Source: Bimastos eiseni (Eukaryota; Annelida; Clitellata; Crassiclitellata; Lumbricidae). From it: 64,000 bases of DNA. A program made the position numbers and the translations under genes. The DNA lies in contig OY365817.1 of assembly GCA_959347315.1 (NCBI GenBank), positions 1,675,537 through 1,739,536 on the forward strand, in the 5' to 3' direction. Below the pieces are notes generated by a model that saw only the letters and a program-made list of their open reading frames with translations, was not told the origin of the DNA and made no database searches. Position 1 is the first letter of the stretch. Each line of letters opens with the position of its first letter. Positions 52,801-58,314 of this stretch are shown in pieces.

Positions 52801-55800
52801 CTTGTCCCATTGAAGCTGCAAATACGATAAAATTAGCTTCAATTTGCTGTAGGACAGATCACAGCTTGCAATTGATTTGGAATTACGACATGATATTATG
52901 TCGCGTCTTACGGGCTTTTTGTGATGACAGATCAGTGGGGCCCCGGGGGCGCCAAAATCATGTGTGACAACCTGTTTGTAATGAGGATTTTGGGGGGCGG
53001 CAAAATGTAATCTTACTAACTTTTTGGGATGAATTAGTTTGTTTCGAAATTAAAAAATAATAGTTCTAATCCTCGTTTTGGTGCCCCCTCCAACTCGGCG
53101 CCCGAGGACACGTTTCTTCCTGCCCCCTAGCTACGCCTCTGTTCCGCAATATCTTCTTCCCAATATCTTCTTTCCGAATATCATCTATAGGCCAACCAAT
53201 ATCTTCTTCCCAATATCTTCTTTCCGAATATCATCTATAGGCCAACCAATATCTTCTTCCCAATATCTTCTTTCCGAATATCATCTATAGGCCAACCAAT
53301 ATCTTCTTTCACAATATCTGCCGACCATCTTCGCTCATTACACTGGTTATTGTTCTAATTTAGTGACAATAAATAGTAATTCTAGATGACTATAGTATAG
53401 ATATGTATGGCACTGTTTTCTTTGTGGCGAAAACATCACTGGATGGTCGCCCAAATGTAGGCAGAGTCAAATATGATACTGGTGCACACACCAGCATCCG
53501 ATTCGCCGGAAGGGCTAGAGTAATTGGACGGACCCCAAGCTTCAGTAACAAGGGTTTTGTTATAGTGTAGAATTTTTGAGATTCCCAAAAATTCTCATCT
53601 ACTCTTGATTCTCTTTTCAAAACTCAGACCCTGACACAAAACCGGAAATGCAACTAATTGAAAGGGACGAGACTATTACAAGTTGACCTTGAATTAGGAT
53701 TTTAAAGCGCCATGGCTCGAAAGTCAGCGCCGGGCACTAGCTTATTCACGAGCGCTGAGTAGCAAAATGGCGACTTACTGCGGGTTGGAGTCCCGTTCGC
53801 ATCCATAGCAGAAGACCAGGGCACTCGTACGCTGGCATCCTGTGCAGAACCCGGGAAAGGAGTACTCTCCCGTGTCCGGGTTCTTTGTCTGGTCCGTCTT
53901 GGAATTTGACCCTGCTGGGACGGAGAGGGTGAAGGGCAGGTAGGTCGTCTGCGACTGTTCCCTCTCCACTTGGGCCAGAAAGGCTCCGGCGTGACCGAGC
54001 AGGTTCATCGTACGAGGGTCTCTGAATGGATGAAGTCTGCCATGACAAAGGAACAACGAACGTTCGATTGATTGGTTGGCTGATTAGGTAGTTAATTGAT
54101 GATTGGCTGGCTGATTGACTCGCTGGCAGGCTGGCTGACTGACTGACTGGCTGACTTATTGACTGATGTATTGATTGACTTATTGATTGATGTATTGAAT
54201 GATGTAATGTATTGATTCAGCGAGTGTCTTAATGACTGACTGAACTAACTTACGCGCTGAATGAGTGAGTGAGTGAATGAATGAATGAACGAGCGAATTA
54301 ACTAATTAATTAATTAATTATTGACCGTCTGACTGACTGACTCATGTATTGACTTACGCATTGATTGAATGAATGAATGAATAAATGAATGATTGATTGA
54401 TTGGCTGATTGACCACGGCTCTATATAGGTCTATATTATATCCATATATTTATATCTATATATATATATTACATAGATATATATTCAGTTCGAACAAGAT
54501 CATATTATTATAAGATTGATTAATTGCAAGATCAAATATAACTTTAGAGATCAGGTTTCTTCACCGATATTTCGCAATGCCTTCCTCTTCTTTGTCTTCG
54601 ATCTTTGGTTCATTCTGTCGTCACACAACAGCAAAACAGTCGATAAGAAATTTTATCAAAATCAATTGATTACTAGTAGTAGTTAGCCTACAGTTTAACG
54701 ACACTGTTTGATGATCAAGATCATTAGCGTCACCCTCCTCTTTTATCCAGGCTTGGGACTGACACTGCCATAGTGCAAGCAGTGGAGTATAGTCAACAAT
54801 TTAATTGATTCGCCTCGAAGAGTTTACCTATAGGCTTACGCGGCATCAATCATTGACAACAGCCAAATATTACGCGAACAAAGTGTGGCTTCCACGCAAA
54901 TCATGGCACTTACTATTGAAATCATCAGACTAGATTCACTCCATATTGAGCTGGCTGGCGCCCTAGCTGCTCTTTGGTTTCGAGAAGCGCTTTAGAAGTA
55001 TGGAGATTATGAGTTAGACTGTCTAGGTTTAGGTTAGTGAAGACTTGAGATCAAACAATTATCTGGCCGGTCTCTCTTGAGAAGGGGTTGTATGGACCCA
55101 TCAATACGTCTTGAACGTTCTGTATTGGCTTCCTGTCCAACGACGCATTGAGTTATCTCTCTAGTCTGGCGATACCAACTTGGTGTTGCACCATCGTGAC
55201 CATCCTACCTAACAGACGTTTGTCTGCCGGTATTGATGGCCCGAAGTAGTCGCTCCATTCGCTCTGCTGAGAGGGGGTTCTTGTGTTTCCATTTACCCTG
55301 TTCAGCAGCCATGCAAAACCGCGCATTCTCCGTGGCAGACCCTATAAAAGGGGCCTTTCTCAGAAATTGCCTCTGTTTTCTAAATCGCGTAGAGGTACTT
55401 TAATGGGCATTTATAATCCTACCTCATTGTCCGGGCTGGAGTTGGGAGCTCTTTTGAGTAGTTACCTGGAAAGAGAGCCATATAAATTTTCCAATGAATA
55501 CAATTACATTAGCAAACCTCAGACAGGCGAAGTTTGACTTCAACCCAGAGATCAAAATACGTTGGAGCCTTAAAATCTCACTAACCGTTGAAACATGACG
55601 ACTCGCATCAGCCTCCTTCGTTTTCCTGGACTCTCCTAATCCAATCCGTTCCTTGACAGGTGGTCCGATGCGAGAATAGTCCGGCTTGAATGGAACAGGA
55701 GCGTGAGGCAGCCGCCACTCCTCCGGAGTGAGGTCCGTGCTGCCTCTGGCTATCTTGAGGCGCCCAGCGTTGATGGCCCGTTGGTAGGACGTGTCCGTCT

Positions 55801-55930
55801 CAAGGACCCTGCCCATCCGGTCCCTCACGACAATCCGAGGGAGGCGGGGGTGGTCGGCCGGGGATCCTACTGCCCCGCCTGGGTCGAGGAGATGAGCACG
55901 ACGGTCCAGGTCGAGGGTGACGGTAGCCAT
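23488..55930 (-). CDS. Large unrecognised multi-exon gene (about 33 exons, about 1,374 codons)
   Basis: I assembled this gene from splice signals and phase. All but a few junctions are canonical and all join in frame. Exons, in order, are listed below as exon 1 (ATG at 55928-55930) to exon 33 (TGA at 23488-23490). The N-terminal 240 residues look globular, with a C-x2-C-x8-C-x2-C cluster. Exons 5-19 are low-complexity, rich in Ser, Glu, Lys and Pro. Exon 20 and the start of exon 21 encode a compact segment containing DPLDWLAKYCIVHPDRLPLY. Exons 23-29 are charged and coiled-coil-prone. Exons 29-33 encode helix pairs separated by short polar loops, as in degenerate EF-hands. I do not recognise the family and assign no function. 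The main uncertainties are the 3' edge of exon 19 (if it is terminal, this is two genes), exon 22, and the non-GT donor of exon 8. Confidence 0.8.
23955..24025 (+). repeat. SINE 3'-tail fragment next to exon 32
   Basis: GTGCACTTTGAACTTTGTAA, then ATATCAAAACGCAGTTGTATTG, matching 36838-36905 with divergence. It lies directly beside the donor of exon 32. Confidence 0.45.
24036..24155 (-). CDS. Large gene exon 32
   Basis: Acceptor TTTACCTAG, donor GTAAGC. It encodes ELFTLLTENDDVDVPLGKVA, then AQMLGVELAAGG. The ENDDVDVPLGKV stretch resembles a degenerate EF-hand loop. Confidence 0.82.
24395..24725 (+). pseudogene. CR1-like LINE 3' tail
   Basis: Frames contain an eroded RT C-terminus, then CCTGATTACGACCTCATC, a GGTGCGCCATCG block and GGCGCTATAGAAG. 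The same blocks recur at 62096-62170. It lies in intron 31 of the large gene. Confidence 0.5.
24806..24875 (-). CDS. Large gene exon 31
   Basis: Acceptor GTTTGTCTGCAG, donor GTAACA. It encodes PFIRNLINKFDFEALHVKME. Phases match exon 30 (two bases) and exon 32 (none). Confidence 0.78.
25506..25591 (-). CDS. Large gene exon 30
   Basis: Acceptor CTTTTGTTTAG, perfect donor GTGAGT. It encodes ILNIPGRRRIDVQLFTVIAA, then LSEKVAQV. It has the spacing of an EF-hand loop and exiting helix without the acidic ligands. Confidence 0.8.
25735..26110 (+). repeat. Unclassified dispersed repeat, copy 1
   Basis: Shares many blocks in order with 50740-51205: GGAGCATGGATGCTA, AAAGGAAGGAGA, CAGCAGGGTTTGTCATTTGA-like, GGTTGAAACC and AATAAARCCTATTA. 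It is not one of the SINE or LINE families above. Confidence 0.65.
26146..26228. repeat. 18-bp tandem repeat, about four copies
   Basis: CTTACAATGTAGGCCTAT repeated, one copy with GCATAT. Confidence 0.93.
26712..26804 (-). CDS. Large gene exon 29
   Basis: Acceptor AATTCTATAG, donor GTAAGA. It encodes DIEMNLTELEEALQQVNGHL, then ITRKELQYIFF, the first helix-loop-helix-like unit of the C-terminal part. Confidence 0.8.
27213..27337 (-). CDS. Large gene exon 28
   Basis: Acceptor GTTTCTTCAAG, donor GTAAAG. It encodes EKKLLQLYARDEFLNHQQAN and SPLYQKLHPSM. It joins exons 27 and 29 exactly in phase. Confidence 0.72.
27778..27930. repeat. (GACA)n array in intron 27
   Basis: AGACAGACAGAGACAGACAG-type units. 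Confidence 0.93.
28468..28820. repeat. (CTCTGT)n and (CT)n array in intron 27
   Basis: Ends in a pure (TC) run of about 90 bp (28733-28819). Long Ser/Leu frames over it are spurious. Confidence 0.95.
29417..29513 (-). CDS. Large gene exon 27, coiled coil
   Basis: Acceptor TTTGCTGATAG, donor GTAATG. It encodes NKDADLCRLNLEITRLKEKL and KDVDDRIDDLE, a clear coiled-coil pattern. Confidence 0.8.
29576..30045. repeat. 15-bp minisatellite in intron 26
   Basis: About 30 copies of AATCCAATCAAACGT with frequent ACCAAACGT, AGCAAACGT and ATAAAGCGT variants, arranged in a higher-order pattern (the 29745-29850 block recurs at 29850-29950). Confidence 0.95.
30222..30401 (-). CDS. Large gene exon 26
   Basis: Acceptor CGGTTCTAG, donor GTCAGT. 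60 codons: Lys-rich start, then EPKPFGDLDIIARLQEKHLN. The intron after it opens into the 15-bp minisatellite. Confidence 0.78.
31173..31273 (-). CDS. Large gene exon 25
   Basis: Acceptor GTGATGTAG, donor GTCAGT. It encodes SKVKLLVDLTGKYFPELTNP and ends in a Lys run. Confidence 0.78.
31290..31630. repeat. GAT/GAC trinucleotide-rich tract
   Basis: Imperfect GATGATGAC repeats on the plus strand in intron 24. The Ile/Met-rich frames here are spurious. Confidence 0.88.
31756..31861 (-). CDS. Large gene exon 24, coiled coil
   Basis: Acceptor AAAATTTCAG, donor GTAAAG. It encodes NIDKINYTLDVLIDKYETLQ and DQLDACT with heptad-like hydrophobic spacing. Confidence 0.8.
31930..31981 (-). CDS. Large gene exon 23
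   Basis: Strong acceptor TTCTTTCCTTCAG, donor GTATTG. It encodes QCMMVKSDNAELEKIGS, a likely coiled-coil start. Confidence 0.6.
32377..32504. repeat. Two adjacent hairpins sharing GAGGAACC stems
   Basis: Arms 32377-32402 and 32406-32431 are inverted copies with one mismatch and a 3-nt loop. Arms 32465-32481 and 32487-32504 form a second hairpin with two mismatches. Both stems contain AGAGGAACC/GGTTCCTCT. Confidence 0.85.
32632..32678 (-). CDS. Large gene exon 22 (tentative)
   Basis: Exon 21 ends in phase 0 while exon 23 needs two bases carried in. This 47-nt segment (AG before CTTGTTC, donor GTTAAT) supplies that phase and encodes LVHRHSAKSSLSFRA. A neighbouring frame reads GETSLFTGILPNQVSRF, which looks more protein-like but does not join, so the call is weak. 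Confidence 0.3.
32806..33133 (-). CDS. Large gene exon 21
   Basis: Acceptor CTGTTTTCAG, donor GTAGGT. It begins PDRLPLYLRVFSKAASEQV, continuing the fold of exon 20. It then has a Gln/Gly/Ser/Glu-rich linker and ends RIHNLDCVGVALKPEYGM. At 328 nt this is one of the longest exons. Confidence 0.82.
33774..33890 (-). CDS. Large gene exon 20
   Basis: Acceptor TTGTTGACAG, perfect donor GTGAGT. It encodes RISRPMMTFKRQVGAPVPIT and ends in DPLDWLAKYCIV. The sequence looks like a conserved folded segment, unlike the low-complexity exons before it. Confidence 0.82.
34200..34562. repeat. 11-bp minisatellite, about 33 copies
   Basis: Alternating AATAATATGGC and AATAACATGGC. As 11 is not a multiple of 3, all three minus frames carry the same 11-residue cycle and stay open. 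Confidence 0.97.
35233..35345 (-). CDS. Large gene exon 19 (3' edge uncertain)
   Basis: Acceptor TTACTCCAG. It encodes VKPIRDLSTTDVETPPPMLE and a Pro/Arg run. Two in-phase donors (35238/35237 GTCAAG, 35232/35231 GTCGGG) would join exon 20. Otherwise the frame reaches TAA at 35193-35195, which would make this a last exon and split the locus into two genes. Confidence 0.6.
35390..35645. repeat. (GAAT/GATG)n degenerate array
   Basis: ATGAATGAATGCATGAATGA-type units in intron 18. Confidence 0.9.
35663..35818 (-). CDS. Large gene exon 18, Pro-rich
   Basis: Acceptor GTGTTTCTAAG. It encodes ESSSSPEPEDGQPMIFKDH and a proline-rich LPEPLPLPKIDPPFPPKMM. The donor GTCAGA is weak, but similar GTCAG donors recur at exons 25 and 26. 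Confidence 0.74.
36212..36421 (-). repeat. tRNA-derived SINE, copy C
   Basis: Near-complete reverse copy in intron 17 of the large gene. The head reads GGTGGTTGATTGGTTAGAGC, with B box GAGTTCGACCC. It is the best-preserved head in the window. Confidence 0.85.
36838..36905 (+). repeat. SINE 3'-tail fragment with (TTGTA)n end
   Basis: GTGCACTTCTGAACTTTCTG, then an ATCAAATTACAGTTGTATTG tail, similar to the SINE body end and to 23955-24025. The tail runs into the acceptor side of exon 17's donor region. Confidence 0.45.
36991..37127 (-). CDS. Large gene exon 17, Lys-rich
   Basis: Acceptor CTTTGTAG, donor GTAGGA. It encodes HPTNGKPRLKTKDVSKKEKP, then RAQQNLSSVEKRETETPTS. Phase 1 in, phase 0 out. 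Confidence 0.78.
37372..37482. repeat. Short tandem TTGTCGTGAACCA repeats
   Basis: About seven imperfect copies of CATTTGTCGTGAACCA or CTATTTGTCGTCAA. Confidence 0.85.
37757..37858 (-). CDS. Large gene exon 16, cassette
   Basis: Acceptor AAACTTTCAG, donor GTGAGG. 102 nt, symmetric phase 1. It encodes RKSISRRKSSVVSPERTSED and an acidic end DAETEDEE. The RRKSS context looks like a basophilic-kinase site (inference). Confidence 0.78.
38072..38128 (-). CDS. Large gene exon 15, cassette
   Basis: Acceptor TTGTTTTGTTATCAG, donor GTATAT. 57 nt, symmetric phase 1, encoding AVEVVVEVIGEIEELVIV. Confidence 0.55.
39020..39425 (-). pseudogene. LINE 3' end, family shared with 63.6 kb
   Basis: Matches 63585-63880 over several hundred bases: AACCAGCTTATTCACAGGCGC, ATCGATAGGCAG, GACCTGTGGGGAGATAGC, GGATCGGATATTTG. 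The minus strand reads QISDPSYELTETSPLAISPQ. Confidence 0.6.
39612..39790 (+). repeat. tRNA-derived SINE, copy D, 5' truncated
   Basis: Starts inside the tRNA-like head just before GAGTTCGACCC. It keeps the whole body and ends in an (ATA/ATAATA)n tail. Located in intron 14 of the large gene. Confidence 0.8.
40058..40147 (-). CDS. Large gene exon 14, poly-Ala/acidic cassette
   Basis: Acceptor TTCCGTTTCAG, donor GTAAAC. 90 nt, symmetric phase 1. It starts with a (GCA)n poly-Ala run, then ESSPAASPDVISSPLDEAV and an acidic end. The CAG repeat at the acceptor makes its exact edge movable by whole codons. Confidence 0.72.
40879..40920 (-). CDS. Large gene exon 13, cassette
   Basis: Acceptor TTTTGTTTTCAG, donor GTGAGG. 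42 nt, symmetric phase 1, encoding AVIPSIAEKVEEE. Confidence 0.68.
44218..44268 (-). CDS. Large gene exon 12, cassette
   Basis: Acceptor TTGAATTTCAG, donor GTGAAA. This symmetric phase-1 exon of 51 nt encodes RHPGVTSTSAPTLVEE. It ends in the same Glu-run-then-GGT pattern as its neighbours. Confidence 0.55.
44305..44530. repeat. Degenerate (GCTATT)n array
   Basis: TTGCTATTGCTACTAC-type units, close to exon 12. Confidence 0.85.
46030..46050 (-). CDS. Large gene exon 11 (21-nt micro-exon)
   Basis: Acceptor TTGACCCAAAG, donor GTAAGT. It encodes EYKEEFS across its junctions. It is a symmetric phase-1 micro-exon, supported only by splice signals and phase. Confidence 0.5.
46133..46218 (-). CDS. 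Large gene exon 10
   Basis: Acceptor CTGTTTAAG, donor GTAAGT. It encodes KPAERPGSPDSGVGSVTL and GPRTLSTVAK. Confidence 0.78.
46740..46930. repeat. 25-bp tandem repeat, about 7.5 copies
   Basis: Unit ATGCAAGAATTGATTTATAT plus ATGAA, with very little variation, 36 bp from exon 9. Confidence 0.95.
46966..47009 (-). CDS. Large gene exon 9 (44 nt)
   Basis: Acceptor CTGTTTATAG and donor GTAAGG enclose KSTESDISVDTGKP plus two bases. It restores the phase needed between exons 8 and 10. Confidence 0.68.
47542..47706 (-). CDS. Large gene exon 8 (apparent GC donor)
   Basis: Acceptor AATTTTAG. It encodes APDAFTLKDREGSPDRELQR and ends SGSSRK. No good GT donor is in phase; AAAG|GCAATA gives a GC-AG intron that joins exon 9 in frame. 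Confidence 0.7.
48451..48623 (-). CDS. Large gene exon 7
   Basis: Acceptor GCGTATAG, donor GTATCA. It begins APKAFKLKKRDSKPTV and ends NINLGDASWK. Its opening resembles that of exon 8 (APDAFTLKDREGS), suggesting an exon duplication. Confidence 0.8.
48737..49021 (-). pseudogene. LINE reverse-transcriptase C-terminal remnant
   Basis: It encodes ARHRAFAVVGPSTWNGLPPS, then LRSKL and a stop: the common end of CR1/RTE-type polyproteins. It lies within intron 6 of the large gene. Confidence 0.7.
49215..49310 (-). CDS. Large gene exon 6, Glu-rich
   Basis: A symmetric phase-1 exon (96 nt) encoding GLEGLDETAEEEETEEESKK and more Glu/Lys. Acceptor CACTAAAG is weak in pyrimidines; donor is GTTAGT. Confidence 0.7.
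49963..50307 (-). CDS. Large gene exon 5
   Basis: Acceptor GTCTGTCTAG, donor GTGGGT. It encodes LLVPSLEKYGVAARVDGLDK, a run with DQMYLLYPHPSDG, then a strongly acidic stretch (EEDFDEEEEG). The frame remains open past the donor, so the exact 3' edge depends on phase with exon 6, which fits. Confidence 0.8.
50735..51400 (+). repeat. Unclassified dispersed repeat, copy 2
   Basis: A longer copy of the family at 25735, with an extra 5' block (GGGACTGGCACCGTCATAGT) that also recurs at 54750-54785. About 160 bp rich in C and A (51205-51365) interrupts it before AATAAAGCCTATTA. Confidence 0.6.
51530..51669 (-). CDS. Large gene exon 4
   Basis: Acceptor TTCTTATGTTGAAG, donor GTATTA. It reads HYHQDKTGRTGGGFTYIKRD and DKNPINWRTMLTNVPYIFYD. 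An internal CAG acceptor nine bases in would break the frame with exon 3. Confidence 0.82.
52032..53141. mobile_element. Non-autonomous hAT-like DNA transposon with 8-bp TSD
   Basis: The left end CAGAGGCGGAGCTAGGG and right end CCCTAGCTACGCCTCTG are near-perfect inverted copies. They are followed inward by GC-rich segments containing GCGCCCGGGGACA and TGTCCTCGGGCGCC. The element is flanked on both sides by TTCCGCAA (52024-52031 and 53142-53149), a perfect 8-bp target duplication. An 8-bp duplication and CAGRGGCGTAGC ends are typical of hAT-group elements. No transposase frame is visible in the 1,110 bp. It lies in the large gene's intron 3. Confidence 0.85.
53147..53305. repeat. 50-bp tandem repeat, about three copies
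   Basis: TTTCCGAATATCATCTATAG plus GCCAACCAATATCTTCTTCC and CAATATCTTC, repeated at 53171, 53221 and 53271. It begins directly at the right flank of the hAT-like element. Confidence 0.95.
53403..53570 (+). other. Small protein-like frame (55 codons)
   Basis: From ATG it reads MYGTVFFVAKTSLDGRPNVG and RVKYDTGAHTSIRFAGRARV to a TAG. It has the balanced composition of real protein and carries DTGA, the active-site form of retropepsins, but the rest does not match that fold. It lies in intron 3 on the opposite strand to the host gene. Confidence 0.2.
53702..53757. repeat. Dispersed repeat fragment beside exon 3 donor
   Basis: Second copy of the fragment at 22405. It ends about 20 bp from the splice donor of exon 3. 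Confidence 0.5.
53779..54036 (-). CDS. Large gene exon 3, Cys cluster
   Basis: Donor is a perfect GTAAGT. Acceptor at 54037-54038 (GGCAG), with an alternative 15 nt further in. It encodes DPRTMNLLGHAGAFLAQVE, then FCTGCQRTSALVFCYGC, a C-x2-C-x8-C-x2-C arrangement that could bind zinc. Confidence 0.85.
54057..54420. repeat. (TGAC/TGAT)n degenerate array
   Basis: GATTGACTGACTGGCTGACT-type units upstream of exon 3's acceptor on the minus strand. Confidence 0.88.
54565..54614 (-). CDS. Large gene exon 2
   Basis: A 50-nt exon with acceptor GACGACAG and donor GTGAAG, encoding NEPKIEDKEEEGIAKYR. It was chosen because exon 1 (phase 0) and exon 3 (one leftover base) cannot join directly; this exon bridges them exactly. 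Confidence 0.65.
54728..54790 (+). repeat. 5' fragment of the 50.7-kb dispersed repeat
   Basis: TCCTCTTTTATCCAGGCTTG, then GGGACTGACACTGCCATAGT, closely matching 50740-50785. Confidence 0.5.
55080..55535 (+). pseudogene. LINE RT remnant in intron 1
   Basis: Plus-strand frames, broken by stops, read YWLPVQ-like residues, then NRAFSVADPIKGAFLRNCLC and CPGWSWELF. The last block recurs as GGGCTGGGAGCGCTTTTGAG at 62246-62265. Confidence 0.5.
55586..55930 (-). CDS. Large gene exon 1 (start)
   Basis: Begins ATGGCTACC (MATVTLDLDRRAHLL), ends HVST before donor GTTAGT. It contains PRLPRIVVRDRMGRVLETD and a proline-rich PHAPVPFKPDYSRIGPPV. The frame stays open upstream to a GTG at 55981, but the ATG is the natural start. 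The true transcription start, and any upstream coding exon, cannot be seen. Confidence 0.75.
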
Positions 55931-56113
55931 AGAGAGATGGGTGATGGGGTTTGTGGATGCTGTCTTCTTCTCAGAGGGCACTATATAGTTATATGTGAAC
56001 AGTGATGTGCAACAACTGCCTTGTAATTTGTAGCTTCATTTTGAATATAATAACTAAAATACTATAAAAAGAACTATTTATAAATAAAAAAACTAAAATA
56101 CTATTTTGTATGA

Positions 56114-56235
56114 TTAAGATATCGATGGATGTATGAATGGATGGATATATGAGGAAGGGCTGAAGGATGGATGGAGGAAAGTACTTAAGGATGGATGGAT
56201 GGATGGATGGATGGATGGATGAATACAAGGCCAGA
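56114..56235. repeat. (ATGG)n microsatellite
   Basis: GGATGGATGGATGG runs upstream of the large gene's start. Confidence 0.92.
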
Positions 56236-56769
56236 CGATAATTGGATGGGTGGAAGGATGAATGCAGGGATAGACGTTAAATAGATTGACAGACCGACGG
56301 ATAAATACAAGGGCGATGAATGAATGGATGGATGAATGAATGGATTCTATATTGATGGATAGGCGAGTGAAGAGTATCCAGACCGTATGACGTATCGATG
56401 GACATTAAGTGGACAATAATTGTGAAGGCGGATACAGGTAGGTAGACCAACGGTCATAATTCAATAAAGGATTATTTATAACTGAGGGCTGTGCAGCAGA
56501 CTCCGAAGAACTCACCTCAATGCAAAGCAAATCAATTCATTATTACGACAAATCGAAGTTAATCCAGACGAATGTCTAAGCTGTCAATAGTCTAAAGATA
56601 GACATCGGTCGCTATGACGACGCCGGTGTTTGTACGTTAGCGAGTATCAGTGCGCAGGCGCAGAGTCGAAAACTTTGGGACTATTATAAGTCAGCCAATC
56701 AGGTTGGCGCCCACGCAATCCAACTTACAGGCCACTTAGACCAGGTGTACATAATTAGCATGTGTCTGC

Positions 56770-56800
56770 ATATATATATATATATGTATGCATATATATG

Positions 56801-56847
<47 letters not shown>
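56770..56847. repeat. (TA)n/(GT)n microsatellite
   Basis: A TATATG run followed by a GTGTGT run. Confidence 0.95.
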
Positions 56848-56849
<2 letters not shown>

Positions 56850-57015
56850 GCAATGGTGGAATGACATATCAGACTGAAGACAATGGAATTACAAGACCTT
56901 TTATATATGGCTTAGAATAATTATTGTCTAATTGGTGTTTAAGCTAGCATTAACTACATCTATAATTAAGCTTCTAAATATCTATAAAACAGCTTCCAAT
57001 CCGTGTTCATGCCTT

Positions 57016-57018
<3 letters not shown>

Positions 57019-57063
<45 letters not shown>

Positions 57064-57174
57064 TATTATATATATAACAGATTCTGATCTCACCATGTCA
57101 AACAAATACATTAATGAGTCTGTAATTGAAAACAGTATAGTGTATTGAAAACATTGTCTTTCTATATGTAGACC

Positions 57175-57240
<66 letters not shown>
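57019..57240. repeat. Two (AT)n tracts
   Basis: 57019-57076 and 57176-57240 are almost pure AT dinucleotide. Confidence 0.95.
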
Positions 57241-57956
57241 ATGGCTCAATATCAGATTCATTCGTCCAAAGAACCCAAGGAGTACGTCTGCTAATATAGT
57301 CACATAATTTTGCTAGTGTTAGTGTATTGAAAACATTGTTATTTATATGATGCTATTGTTTTATGCATGTTACATTACACAGTCTTAATAATATTACTAC
57401 TACATTATTACATAAAATGATGAGTTTATTATTTATTTATTATAAATGTTACTTTATAATTATCATAGAATACTAAGTATAATCCTACTCGTCGAATGAT
57501 ATAGCCTGCAAAATACTTGTAGAGCCTGTGTATTCAACATAATAAGCGAACCCAATGCATGTCCAGTAGGCCTGAATGTCCTGGTTTTGTGGAAGGACAG
57601 AAGTTGGTGGAGTTTGACCAGCATTGAAGAGAATTGGCAAACACTCTGAATGGATGGTTGAGTTAAGAGGCCGGTCAAACATTTGGATGTCTTAAAGATC
57701 AATATGGAATCAATCATTCGTGTTCTTATGATCATTTTAACAGCGATCAGATTGAATGCTATTAAATTACATTTCCATTTTCAAACATTTACTCACAGAG
57801 AGCACATATATACAAATACATGCATGCATACATACAAGTATATGCATACATACTTTACATAAAAGTACAATCATCTCCAAGAAAAGTTTACTGCTTGGAA
57901 TTGGACTATTAATCATTTAAACCAGTCATACAGGAATTAGTATCATTTGTATGCCC

Positions 57957-58314
57957 CGAGATACAGGGACTTAAACATTGAGAAGAGGGTACATTTAACA
58001 GAGCACCTATCAGTTGAAATCCAGATACAGTGATACAGGGACTTAAACATTGAGAAGAGGGTACATTTAACAGAGCACCTATCAGTTGAAATCCAGATAC
58101 AGTGATACAGGGACTTAAACATTGAGAAGAGGGTACATTTAACAGAGCACCTATCAGTTGAAATCCAGATACAGTGATACAGGGACTTAAACATTGAGAA
58201 GAGGGTACATTTAACAGAGCACCTATCAGTTGAAATCCAGATACAGTGATACAGGGACTTAAACATTGAGAAGAGGGTACATTTAACAGAGCACCTATCA
58301 GTTGAAATCCAGTG
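57957..58314. repeat. 72-bp tandem repeat, five near-identical copies
   Basis: Copies start at about 57960, 58032, 58104, 58176 and 58248 (GATACAGGGACTTAAACATT...). Copies are practically identical, so the array is young. Because 72 is divisible by 3, the minus frame reads five identical 24-residue units without a stop. Confidence 0.97.

Noticed and set aside
55931..55981. Upstream extension of the large gene's exon 1
   Set aside because: The extension begins at a GTG, not ATG; the first ATG is at 55928-55930.
57957..58314. CRISPR-like array
   Set aside because: Repeats are directly adjacent with no spacers, and the DNA is eukaryotic.
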